The notes beneath the pieces were generated by a model. It was given only the letters and a program-made list of their open reading frames with translations, was not told the DNA's origin and ran no database searches. DNA of 64,000 nt from an uncultured Clostridium sp. (GTDB lineage Bacteria > Bacillota > Clostridia > Clostridiales > Clostridiaceae): positions 17,356 to 81,355 of the forward strand of contig URGW01000011.1 of assembly GCA_900547475.1 (NCBI GenBank). The letters run 5' to 3'. The stretch's first letter is position 1. Every line of letters begins with the position of its first letter. Shown here one piece after another: positions 42,561-51,318 of the stretch. The position numbers and the translations under genes were made by a program.

Positions 42561-42873
42561 GAATCTTCACTATCCTCTCAACAACTATATTAATAGCATT
42601 ATCTTTTAAATCTTGAGACATATTACGTATAGCCTCTATTTCTTTATCTCCCATCTTTAAGATAGGTTCAGCATTGCTATTTCCTTCTTCTAAAGCAGCA
42701 TTTAATAAGTTATTAGCTTTTATTTTAGCTTCACTTACTATTTGATCATATTTAATATCAGCTTCTTTAGTCGCATTGCTAATAATTTCTTTTGCATTTT
42801 GTTTAGCATCTAAAATTATTGTTTCAGCTTTTTTCTCAGCTTCCTTTATCTCATTAATTGCTTCTAATGCCAA
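42547..42873 (-). CDS. ntpF: V-type ATPase stalk subunit G/H (NtpF)
   Basis: A 108-residue, Ala/Glu/Lys-rich coiled coil that pairs with subunit E to make the peripheral stalk: AINEIKEAEKKAETIILDA. The start is TTG at 42871-42873 after AAAGGTGGTGAGAC. It opens the nine-gene operon, in the same place as ntpF in E. hirae. The sequence is low in specific motifs, so position carries much of the weight. Confidence 0.88.
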   Translation of the reverse strand: MALEAINEIKEAEKKAETIILDAKQNAKEIISNATKEADIKYDQIVSEAKIKANNLLNAALEEGNSNAEPILKMGDKEIEAIRNMSQDLKDNAINIVVERIVKIHGNS

Positions 42874-42959
42874 AGTCTCACCACCTTTACTATATACAAG
42901 TTGGATAATATAAATATTAATACTTTATATAGTATTAATTACTTTTTATCTCCTTATTA

Positions 42960-42987
42960 ATTATACACTGTTTTTACAATTTTTCAA
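42960..42987 (-). promoter_or_regulatory. promoter of the V-ATPase operon
   Basis: On the minus strand TTGAAA (42982-42987) and TATAAT (42960-42965) are 16 nt apart. The leader of about 80 nt contains a small hairpin, AATACT/AGTATT. Confidence 0.7.
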
Positions 42988-43085
42988 CTTTTTTTTATTA
43001 ACATTTCCTAAACAACACTTTAATATTAAAATAATTATCTGTTTATTAAAAATTTATTTATTTTATTAATATTATTTTTATAATA

Positions 43086-44762
43086 TCAATTCTTCTTTAA
43101 TCTTCTAGTTATATCAATCATTTCACCTTCGTATGAATATAAGAAATATACTTTTTCTTTCCTTATACTATTATTTTTTATAAATTCATTTATATTTATA
43201 CTAAAACTTTCAATGTAATAATCTTTAAATGAGTATTCTTCTCTAAGAAAATCCTTAATTTCATTTTCAACACTCTTTTCTACTCCTTTCCCCAAAAACT
43301 CAGGCATTCCTCTTCTTTTATTAAATAATAAATAATCATATTTTATTATGTCTCGTAATATTTCACTATCTAACTTTGTTATATCCATATTAAAATCTAA
43401 AAATACTCTATAATACTCACTATTTCCTATATTTCTATCAAAATATCCCTTTTTATCAAAATAATTTCCTAACTCTAGATAAAAATCGTAAGGTGTTTTA
43501 AAACTATTTATTAAAAATTTTATTATATTATTAAATTTCTGAGAATTATAGTATTTATCAACCATATTTTCTATTTTTTTTAATATTAAAAGTTCATCAT
43601 ATGATATATCATTAGTTTCTAATATTTCATATGGAGGATATGGTGAATACTTCATTCCATATTCTTCAGCTTCTTCTCTCATAGAAGATCCTCTAAGTAA
43701 TTTTAAAAATCCTAACTGAATTTCTTCTGGACCTATACTATAAACATCATTAAATGATTTTTTAAATGATATTATATCTTCTCCTGGCAATCCAGCTATT
43801 AAGTCTAAATGTTGCTTAATATTTTTAATCTCCAATAGTTCAACTACCTTTTCTTTTATATCACTAAAATTAACAAATCTATTTATCTTATTTAACACTT
43901 CATCATTAGTTGTTTGTACTCCTACCTCAAATTGAAATCTATCTTTAGGAGCCTTTCTTAATAATTCTAACTCTTGTGGTTTTAATATATCTGCAGAAAT
44001 CTCAAAGTGGAATTGTGTATTAGTATCTGCATTAATTAAAAATTCCCATATAGCCATTGAAAATTTAAAATTGCAATTAAATGTTCTATCAACAAACTTA
44101 ACTAATCTAACTTTTTTATCTATAAAATATTGCAGTTCTTTTTTAACTCTTTCTATATTTAAAAATCTTACACCATGTGTAGTAGAAGAAAGACAATATT
44201 TACAATTAAAAGGACAGCCTCTAGAAGCTTCATAATAAACTATTTTATTATCTAAATTTTCATCTTCCTTATACGGAAATACTATTTCATCCATATTCAT
44301 CAACGGTCTATTACCATTGCTAATAACTTTATTATTTTCTTTAAAATATAAACCTCTTACATCTGTTATATTTCTATTGCCTAATAAATATTCTACAAAC
44401 TCTCTATAAGTTTTCTCTCCCTCACCTTGAATTACATAATCTCCTGAAAGCTCTTTTAAGATATTTAAACTATCATAAGAAACTTCAGGTCCCCCATAAA
44501 CAATTTTTATATTCTTATCTATTAGCTTTATTAAATTTGACAACCTTTTAACTACTTCTATATTCCAAATATATGTTGAAAACGCTACTACATCTGCCCT
44601 TTCTTTAATTATTTCTTCTAATATTTTTTCATCTCTATCATTTATTGAAAATTCTCTTATTTGACATTCGTAATTTATATCCTCCGTAAATGCCTTTAAA
44701 TACCTAACTGCTAAATTGCTATGAACAAATTTCGAATTTATAGCTGTTAATAATACCTTCAT
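43086..44762 (-). CDS. B12-binding radical SAM protein with DUF4080
   Basis: A 558-residue protein with three parts. Residues 1-140 are a cobalamin-binding-type Rossmann domain (KVLLTAINSKFVHSNLAVRYL, VYGGPEVSYDS). Residues 170-370 are a radical SAM barrel with the cluster motif SRGCPFNCKYCLSS (CxxxCxxC) and LIAGLPGED. The last 190 residues match the DUF4080 layout. The family is common in clostridia, with no assigned substrate; some B12-binding members are methyltransferases. ATG follows GAAGGGAAGAAAAAA. It follows a methyltransferase-like gene by 21 nt. Confidence 0.9.
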   Translation of the reverse strand: MKVLLTAINSKFVHSNLAVRYLKAFTEDINYECQIREFSINDRDEKILEEIIKERADVVAFSTYIWNIEVVKRLSNLIKLIDKNIKIVYGGPEVSYDSLNILKELSGDYVIQGEGEKTYREFVEYLLGNRNITDVRGLYFKENNKVISNGNRPLMNMDEIVFPYKEDENLDNKIVYYEASRGCPFNCKYCLSSTTHGVRFLNIERVKKELQYFIDKKVRLVKFVDRTFNCNFKFSMAIWEFLINADTNTQFHFEISADILKPQELELLRKAPKDRFQFEVGVQTTNDEVLNKINRFVNFSDIKEKVVELLEIKNIKQHLDLIAGLPGEDIISFKKSFNDVYSIGPEEIQLGFLKLLRGSSMREEAEEYGMKYSPYPPYEILETNDISYDELLILKKIENMVDKYYNSQKFNNIIKFLINSFKTPYDFYLELGNYFDKKGYFDRNIGNSEYYRVFLDFNMDITKLDSEILRDIIKYDYLLFNKRRGMPEFLGKGVEKSVENEIKDFLREEYSFKDYYIESFSININEFIKNNSIRKEKVYFLYSYEGEMIDITRRLKKN

Positions 44763-44783
44763 TTTTTTCTTCCCTTCATCTAT

Positions 44784-45281
44784 TCATTTTATTTTTTTAC
44801 CTTTTACAAAAAAAATATCTTCCCAAACTTTTTCTTCTTTTATATCGTATATATCACCCAACATTTTTTTTGTATCATCTATATTTGATTTAGAGATTGG
44901 GTTTAAATTTTTAAACTCAAACTCTTTTGTTTTACCTGATGGTAATACTGCCATAACTTTATTATTTGATACTTCTCCAATTTCTTTATTTATGTCCCAT
45001 ATATATATTTCCCCTCCAACTTTAACTAACTTACTAGCTTCTCTAATTAAATTAAACTTACTAGACTCTCTCCATATACTACTTAAATAAAAAAACACTG
45101 TACACGTGTCATATCCTCCATTAGTAGTTTTTTCATCAATTGCACCTTCTAATAAATCTACAGAAACTTCATCTATAGCATCTTTTGAAATATTATATAT
45201 TACTCCATAGCTTTCCCCAACATCTAATACATCTCCAGTTAATTTTATATTGCTTAAGTTTAATATAATTGTTTTTCCCAT
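44784..45281 (-). CDS. SAM-methyltransferase-like protein
   Basis: A 165-residue protein with a reduced class I methyltransferase fold: motif I is GDVLDVGESYGVIY, and KLVKVGGEIYIWDIN resembles the usual post-III loop. It is shorter than active enzymes of 200 or more residues and lacks a clear catalytic motif, so activity is uncertain. I start at the ATG at 45279-45281, eight bases after AGGGAG; a GTG nine bases earlier is less likely. It probably shares a transcript with the radical SAM gene. Confidence 0.75.
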   Translation of the reverse strand: MGKTIILNLSNIKLTGDVLDVGESYGVIYNISKDAIDEVSVDLLEGAIDEKTTNGGYDTCTVFFYLSSIWRESSKFNLIREASKLVKVGGEIYIWDINKEIGEVSNNKVMAVLPSGKTKEFEFKNLNPISKSNIDDTKKMLGDIYDIKEEKVWEDIFFVKGKKIK

Positions 45282-45450
45282 AAATACCACTCCCTAAAAT
45301 AAAAAAATTTAATTCTTTATAGATTTTACTATTATATGTATATAATTATGTAACTTATTTTAAATTAAATCATATTTTTTATTATGTATTCAGATTTAGT
45401 AGTATTTACTCTTACCCATGTATATTACCTCATTTAGTTACATTAATGCA

Positions 45451-45487
45451 AAAAAATATTTTGAAAATAACTTTCAAAATATTTTTT
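45451..45487 (-). terminator. terminator of the beta-propeller gene
   Basis: AAAAAATATTTTGAAA and TTTCAAAATATTTTTT are perfect inverses around a short loop. On the minus strand TTTTTTTGC ends the structure. Confidence 0.75.
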
Positions 45488-45494
45488 AATATTC

Positions 45495-46772
45495 TTATTT
45501 ACTTTTTTTTATTTTACTCTTATACATTATAACTATTATTATTGCCATTACGAAAACTATAATAAATGTCCAAATTATATTCGGCAAATTAAATATAGTT
45601 GTATTTATTTGTCCACCTATTTTATATAAGCAACCACCCTTACTATCTAATATATATATATTCGCATCATTGTACTTTATTTTCTCTATATGACTATCTT
45701 TATCTAATTCCACTATTACTTTAGATGTATCATTTTCAGTTAAAACATATATATAGTTATCTACATTATCAGCAAATATTACAGTATCTTTAGGGAAGCA
45801 TTTTCCTTCATAGTCGATAGTTAATCCTTTTAATGAAGCTACTTTATCATGTTGATATCTAGGCCCTAAAGTAACTTCAGTTGGATGGTTAGCTATAACA
45901 AAAGAAAGTTTATTAGTTCCATCTGAAAATCTTGGAGAAGTAATTGGATCTCCTCCACTAAAATCTGGCCAACCATACCAAGCTTTTTCCTTTATATCAT
46001 ATATATAATCAGCATCATCTTTAACAGCCCTTAATCCACTATCTTCCATACCTCCAACTATAGCTGTTAGTTTCCCTAGACTATTTATCGCTAATCCTTC
46101 AACATTTCTAATTCCTGTAGCATATGTTATAAATTCATTACTATTTAAATCATATCTTAAAATACTTGCGTTACTTAAAACATTTTCTTTAATTTTCTGC
46201 CCTTCTATAACCTTTTCCCCAAATGGAACAAATGCATAATTATTATTATATCCTATGCCCGTTGATTCCCACTCAAAAGATGCTTTGTCCTCATTTTTAT
46301 TATTTTCATCAACAATTCCAGAGTTAGTATTAGAGCCTATACTTATATACAAATAATCTCCATTCAAAATAATATTTGTTTTGTAATTTAATCCATTATT
46401 AGGTAAATTATTAATTAACTCTGTATATTGTTCCTTATTTACATCATACAGCAATACTCTATTGTCACTTGCAATTATAATATCATTATTATAGCAAGCT
46501 ATATCATATATATTTAAAGACTTATCATATACTAAAATTTCTTCTTTATTATCTTTATTAATCATCTTAATAGTATTTTTAAATGCTATATATAAATTAT
46601 TTTCTTTATCAAAATCAAAAGAAACTGCTCCTCCTAACCCCTTTGTATTTATAGACCAATCAACATTTTCATAGATAAGATTTAAATCATATCTATTGCT
46701 AAATTTATAAATTCCAAATGATAAACTAACAATTATTATAGAAAATATTAAAAACTTAAGAAATCTCCACAT
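45495..46772 (-). CDS. membrane-anchored beta-propeller protein (sorbosone dehydrogenase-like)
   Basis: A 425-residue protein with a membrane segment at each end: FLKFLIFSIIIVSLSFGIY near the N terminus and IIWTFIIVFVMAIIIVIMY near the C terminus, followed by a basic tail. The part between is extracellular by topology and has beta-propeller character (SFDFDKENNLYIAF, ILNGDYLYISIGS, IRNVEGLAINSLGKL). KAWYGWPDFSGGDPI matches the YGWPD motif of the glucose/sorbosone dehydrogenase family. Whether PQQ or calcium is bound is unknown. Anchoring by two helices is unusual for that family. Divergent from a flippase gene. Confidence 0.78.
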   Translation of the reverse strand: MWRFLKFLIFSIIIVSLSFGIYKFSNRYDLNLIYENVDWSINTKGLGGAVSFDFDKENNLYIAFKNTIKMINKDNKEEILVYDKSLNIYDIACYNNDIIIASDNRVLLYDVNKEQYTELINNLPNNGLNYKTNIILNGDYLYISIGSNTNSGIVDENNKNEDKASFEWESTGIGYNNNYAFVPFGEKVIEGQKIKENVLSNASILRYDLNSNEFITYATGIRNVEGLAINSLGKLTAIVGGMEDSGLRAVKDDADYIYDIKEKAWYGWPDFSGGDPITSPRFSDGTNKLSFVIANHPTEVTLGPRYQHDKVASLKGLTIDYEGKCFPKDTVIFADNVDNYIYVLTENDTSKVIVELDKDSHIEKIKYNDANIYILDSKGGCLYKIGGQINTTIFNLPNIIWTFIIVFVMAIIIVIMYKSKIKKSK

Positions 46773-46966
46773 TACTCATCCCCCTTTATATTTTTATTTA
46801 TATTTTCCCACTAACAAAATATTACTTAATAATTAAATAATAACTAGTTAATATCATATTATCTAATTTTACCGAATAAGTATTAATGTAATTCACTAAA
46901 ATCTTTTAACTAAAATTTAATTTTAAAAGTAGACTTACAAACTTTACTTAAGGGGGCTAATTAACT

Positions 46967-48466
46967 TTGGAGAAGGATATATTTTTTAAAAATTCATTTT
47001 TTCTTACTGTTGCTAATATAACAACTGGAATACTAGGATTCATTTTTTCCATGTATTTAAATAATTTAGCTGGACCTGAAGGAGTTGCTCTTTATGGTTT
47101 AGTAATGCCTGTTTATAATCTGTTTATTTGCTTAATGACTGCAGGTATTATAGCTGCTATTTCTCAAAGATCTGCAATATATCAATCAAAAGGAGAATAT
47201 AATAATTTATTTAAAACTATTCGTTCAGTTGCTTTCTTTAACATAATTTGGTCTATTGTTATAGGAATTTTAGTTTTCTTTCTAGCTCCATACATAAGTA
47301 AATATGGTATAAAAGATATAAGAACATTAAATGCCATCAAAGTTACCTGTCCTGCAATGGTGTTTATTGCACTTTCTAATATATTAAAAGGCTTCTTTTA
47401 TGGAACCTCAAAAATTGTTGTTCCTGCAATTGTTGATATCTCCGAAAAAGCTATGAGAATTATAACTATCGCTTTATTAGTATATGTTTTTAAAGCTCAA
47501 TCATTATCATCTTTAATAACACTAGCTTATGTATCCTTAGCCTTAGGAGAATTACAAAGTTTAATATTACTATTTTTTTACTACAAATACACAAAAAAAA
47601 GAATGCCTACTAGTAAAGAAATTCCTGAAAGTAAGGCTCAACTTATTTTTAATGTATTGTTAATTTATTTGCCTTTATGTTTAAACGGTTTTTTAGGAAA
47701 TACATTTGCAACTATTTCAACATTAATTGTACCAAGACAACTAGTAGCTTCTGGACTTGATTATAGTTCTGCATTAAACCTTATTGGTAGATTTAATGGA
47801 ATGGCTTTGACTATAGTAACATTTCCACTTATAGTCGTTAATTCAATAAATACATTACTTGTACCAGATTTATCACAAAGTATAAGTACTGGTGAATATT
47901 ATAGTGCTTCACAAAGAATTAAGACTATTTTAAAAATTGCATTTTTATTAGGTATGGCTACTACTATCATTTGTCAACTTATTCCTGATTCATTAGGTCA
48001 AATGTTTTTTCAAAGAGATGATTTAGGTTTATATATTAGGCTTTCTTCTTTATCAGCACCTATTTTCTTTGTTGCTAATACAATGTTTGGAATTTTAAAC
48101 GGCCTAAACAGGCAAAGTATAATTTTAAGAAACTCTATAATAATTTCACTTACTGAAATATTTTGTCTTTACTTCTTTACCAGAATACCTAGCATAAATA
48201 TTTTTTCTTATATAATAACAATATTTATTACTTCTACTTTAGGATTAATAATAAACTTACGTGAAGTAAAAAAACATATAGAACTAAATTTATCAATATT
48301 TAATATAGTGATCTTCTCTCTTACTGGAATATTAGTTTATTTAATGTTGAAGTTATTTACAACTAGATTATTAGATGGATTATTTTTAAGTAAGAATATA
48401 ATTGTAATAACTTTAACATTTGCTATTTTTGCATACCTAAGCAGATTTGGATTAGATGAAGATTAA
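46967..48466 (+). CDS. polysaccharide/lipid II flippase-like transporter (MOP family)
   Basis: A 499-residue membrane protein with about 14 helices, of the MVF/PST branch of the MOP superfamily, like SpoVB and MurJ. FFKNSFFLTVANITTGILGF is the typical first helix, and GPEGVALYGLVMPVYNLFI resembles the SpoVB region. Such proteins flip lipid-linked sugars across the membrane. The start is TTG at 46967, after AAGGGGGCTAATTAAC. It converges on a related flippase gene. Confidence 0.85.
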   Translation: MEKDIFFKNSFFLTVANITTGILGFIFSMYLNNLAGPEGVALYGLVMPVYNLFICLMTAGIIAAISQRSAIYQSKGEYNNLFKTIRSVAFFNIIWSIVIGILVFFLAPYISKYGIKDIRTLNAIKVTCPAMVFIALSNILKGFFYGTSKIVVPAIVDISEKAMRIITIALLVYVFKAQSLSSLITLAYVSLALGELQSLILLFFYYKYTKKRMPTSKEIPESKAQLIFNVLLIYLPLCLNGFLGNTFATISTLIVPRQLVASGLDYSSALNLIGRFNGMALTIVTFPLIVVNSINTLLVPDLSQSISTGEYYSASQRIKTILKIAFLLGMATTIICQLIPDSLGQMFFQRDDLGLYIRLSSLSAPIFFVANTMFGILNGLNRQSIILRNSIIISLTEIFCLYFFTRIPSINIFSYIITIFITSTLGLIINLREVKKHIELNLSIFNIVIFSLTGILVYLMLKLFTTRLLDGLFLSKNIIVITLTFAIFAYLSRFGLDED

Positions 48467-48491
48467 TATCCAATGAAATATTTATTAACAA

Positions 48492-48535
48492 AAAAGTTCA
48501 TTATCCTAATTATAGATAATGAACTTTTAATAATT
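48492..48535. terminator. bidirectional terminator between two flippase genes
   Basis: AAAAGTTCATTATC and GATAATGAACTTTT are perfect inverses around a 9-nt loop, with T runs on both strands. Confidence 0.85.
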
Positions 48536-48540
48536 TTATT

Positions 48541-50145
48541 TTACATATTTTTCCTTAAAAACCTTGGTAATAAAGTAAATAATTTAGGTGAAATCATATC
48601 TAAATCCTTTTTATTTATGCCTCCAAGGAAAATTAAAGCACATAGATATATGATTCCTCCAACTCCCATAAGAATCAATATAACAAAAGCAGTTATAATT
48701 CTTCCACTTCCAATTATATTTGTAATTCTATCAATTGGAATTCTACAACCATAAATCCCTAAAGCCATAAGTGCTGAAGATATAGTAGGAATAATTGCTA
48801 ATTTAAATATAGGGATTCTCATCTTAAATATTCTTATTAATCTTCTATGGTTTATAATAACAGGAAGTAAGAATGCAAAGAAGCTTGCAAAAATTGCTCC
48901 TAATATGTTTATATCCTTAATAGCCACTAAGAAATAATTAATAATAAACTTTATAATTATCCCTAATAAAGCTGTACTTAGTACTAAATATACTTTATTA
49001 ATCCCTTGTAATATGATGTTTTGAATTGCAGATATGGACATAAATATCAATACTATTGAACCATACTTTAACATTTCATATCCAGCTGTTGTGTTAAATA
49101 GCATTACGTATATATCTTTACTTAAAATTGATAACCCTACTGCTGCTGGTATAGTTATTAAATAAGTTATTTTAAAACTATATGCCATTTGAGATTTTAA
49201 CTCTTTTCTATTCTTTTGTATATACGCTTGTATTATTTTAGGAAATACCGCAGCGCTTAATGCAGTAACTAATGCAAAAGGCACATTCAATAATGTATTG
49301 TAATATCCTAATACACCATACAACCTTCTTGATTCTGCATTTGAAAAACCTGCTGCAAGTAATCTAGCTTTTACATTTATAGTATCAACTAGCCCTCCAG
49401 CATTTTGCAATCCAGCCACCATTATTATTGGTACACCATAAAATAGAAGCTTCCTTAATATTTTTTTATTGCTTATTTGCTTTTCAGATTTATCTTCTAG
49501 TTCAGCCTTACCTTCGTAATCAAGTTTATCATACATTATCAATATAAATATTAAAGCTGCAATTGCGCCTATTGTAGTTCCTACTGTTCCTCCTGCGCTG
49601 CCCCATTCAATGCTAATTTGAACAAATACATATGCAAATATTAAACTTAATACTATATTAACTATTTGCTCAAGCACTTGAGATATCGCTAATGTTTTCA
49701 TATCTTCTGTACCTTGCATATAGCCCCTATATGTTGCTAATATACAGCTAAAAAATACTGTAGGAGCTAAAAACCTTAATGATAAAGCTGCTTCTGACCA
49801 CTCTGTACCTGAAGCTATAACCTCAGCTAAAGCCATAAAAGCTATTGTAATAATAGCACCTATTATAGCTAAATATGTTCTTGCAACTTTCATAGCTCTT
49901 AGAGCATCTTCATGATGCCCTTGAGCTCTTAATTCTGATACAACCTTTGCAACTGCTGGTTGTGCACCTAAGCTTGTAATAGCTAATATAAAAACAAAAT
50001 ATGAATAACTTGCATTATATATTCCAATTCCATCTTGCCCTATAATAGCATTTAATAACGGTATATATGCAGCTGACAATATTTTAACAAGTATTCCTGC
50101 CACAGACAGTATAAGAAAACTACGACCCACTGACTTCTCTTCCAT
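48541..50145 (-). CDS. SpoVB/MurJ-type flippase
   Basis: A 534-residue, 14-helix transporter of the same superfamily as its neighbour. VGRSFLILSVAGILVKILSA and GIYNASYSYFVFILAI are close to the SpoVB/Amj-type pattern; SLGAQPAVAKVVSELRAQG and ALRAMKVARTYL are the conserved cytoplasmic loops. Likely role: translocating lipid II or another undecaprenyl-linked sugar, in vegetative or spore cortex growth. The charged residues that are essential in MurJ cannot be assigned by eye. ATG follows AAAGGGGAAAGTT. It lies 21 nt after the pseudouridine synthase gene. Confidence 0.88.
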   Translation of the reverse strand: MEEKSVGRSFLILSVAGILVKILSAAYIPLLNAIIGQDGIGIYNASYSYFVFILAITSLGAQPAVAKVVSELRAQGHHEDALRAMKVARTYLAIIGAIITIAFMALAEVIASGTEWSEAALSLRFLAPTVFFSCILATYRGYMQGTEDMKTLAISQVLEQIVNIVLSLIFAYVFVQISIEWGSAGGTVGTTIGAIAALIFILIMYDKLDYEGKAELEDKSEKQISNKKILRKLLFYGVPIIMVAGLQNAGGLVDTINVKARLLAAGFSNAESRRLYGVLGYYNTLLNVPFALVTALSAAVFPKIIQAYIQKNRKELKSQMAYSFKITYLITIPAAVGLSILSKDIYVMLFNTTAGYEMLKYGSIVLIFMSISAIQNIILQGINKVYLVLSTALLGIIIKFIINYFLVAIKDINILGAIFASFFAFLLPVIINHRRLIRIFKMRIPIFKLAIIPTISSALMALGIYGCRIPIDRITNIIGSGRIITAFVILILMGVGGIIYLCALIFLGGINKKDLDMISPKLFTLLPRFLRKNM

Positions 50146-50166
50146 AACTTTCCCCTTTATACGTTC

Positions 50167-51135
50167 TTATATAGTAAATTTAAATACATCCTTCTTTATC
50201 TTCTTAAACATCGGTGGAAGTGCTTCTGCTATTGTCTTATTTTTTAAATATTCTAGCTTTCCATCTGCTCCCTTAAATATAAGCTTATATGCATAAAGGA
50301 ACTGATAATTTAATCCAAACTTATTATCAAAGAATGAATTTAACTTTCTGTCTCCATATTTAAAATCACCTATTATTGGATTGCCTAAATGACTTAAATG
50401 AGCTCTAATTTGATGGCTTCTACCTGTAATCAGATCAATCTCAAGTAATGAATATGCTCCATTAGTTTGAACAGTCTTTACTTCCATAGAAATTTCTTTT
50501 GTATTAGGTTTCTTTTCATCATATACCTTTGATATATTTTCATTTTCATTTTTTGAAATATAACCTCTATATATTCCATCTTTTATTTTCCCTTTTACTA
50601 AAGCATTGTAATATTTTTTTACCTTACCTTCTCTTATCATCTCATTCATTGTTCTTAATGACTCGAAATTTTTTCCGAATATAACAACACCTGAAGTATT
50701 TCTATCCAATCTATTACATGGAGCTGGTGTAAATGTCTTTTCTTTCTCTGGTAAGTAATCCCCTTTTCCATGTAGGTATGATAATACATAATCAGTAAGT
50801 GATGCTTGTGCAGCCTTTTGATCTGGATGAACTAAAACACCAGGCCATTTTTCAACAATTACTATATTATCATCTTCATATGTAACCATAAGTCCACTAT
50901 AATTTACTTTTATAAATGAATCTTCTTTTTTCTCTTGTTTGCTTTGGATATACCTTATCTCAATAATATCTCCTAATTCTAAAGAATAATTTTCTTTTTT
51001 CTTTACCCCATTTACCCTTATATCACCTTTTCTTAATGCTTTAAATATAGCACTTAAAGGTACATCTTTTAAATATTTTCTCAAAAACTTATCTAGTCTT
51101 TGCCCTGCCTCATTTGTTCCTATTTCAATTTTCAA
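50167..51135 (-). CDS. RluA-family 23S rRNA pseudouridine synthase
   Basis: A 322-residue enzyme. Residues 1-75 are an S4 RNA-binding domain (RLDKFLRKYLKDVPLSAIF), and the catalytic domain has the aspartate in CNRLDRNTSGVVIFG, plus SHQIRAHLSHLGNPIIGD. This is the RluC/RluD layout. I start at TTG 51133-51135, eight bases after TAGGAG; an ATG 33 nt upstream is not preceded by a ribosome site. The exact uridine cannot be predicted. Confidence 0.9.
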   Translation of the reverse strand: MKIEIGTNEAGQRLDKFLRKYLKDVPLSAIFKALRKGDIRVNGVKKKENYSLELGDIIEIRYIQSKQEKKEDSFIKVNYSGLMVTYEDDNIVIVEKWPGVLVHPDQKAAQASLTDYVLSYLHGKGDYLPEKEKTFTPAPCNRLDRNTSGVVIFGKNFESLRTMNEMIREGKVKKYYNALVKGKIKDGIYRGYISKNENENISKVYDEKKPNTKEISMEVKTVQTNGAYSLLEIDLITGRSHQIRAHLSHLGNPIIGDFKYGDRKLNSFFDNKFGLNYQFLYAYKLIFKGADGKLEYLKNKTIAEALPPMFKKIKKDVFKFTI

Positions 51136-51158
51136 AAAATCAACTCCTATATTATGTA

Positions 51159-51201
51159 TATGAAACAACTCTTCTCTATTGGATCACAGTTGTAAATTCA
51201 T
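51159..51201. repeat. 43-bp direct repeat, copy 1
   Basis: Begins TATGAAACAACT and ends AGTTGTAAATTCAT; copy 2 begins 73 nt later with about five differences. ACAACT and AGTTGT inside can pair. Confidence 0.7.
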
Positions 51202-51231
51202 CTTACCAAATCAAAGATTTAGAGATTCATT

Positions 51232-51274
51232 TATGAAACAACTATCCTCTATTCAATCAGAGTTGTAAACTCAT
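51232..51274. repeat. 43-bp direct repeat, copy 2
   Basis: Begins TATGAAACAACT and ends AGTTGTAAACTCAT. The two copies fill the leader between the amidohydrolase gene and the pseudouridine synthase start. Two copies with non-identical sequence do not make a CRISPR. Confidence 0.7.
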
Positions 51275-51318
51275 TATTGTTATATAAATTCCCATTTTAT
51301 TAGATTAATATTATTTTT

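Noticed and set aside
48473..48754. 93-residue plus-strand ORF between the flippase genes
   Set aside because: It runs through the bidirectional terminator and then opposite the second flippase gene; no ribosome site.
51159..51274. Direct repeats as a CRISPR array
   Set aside because: Only two copies, with several mismatches, no further units and no cas genes in the window.
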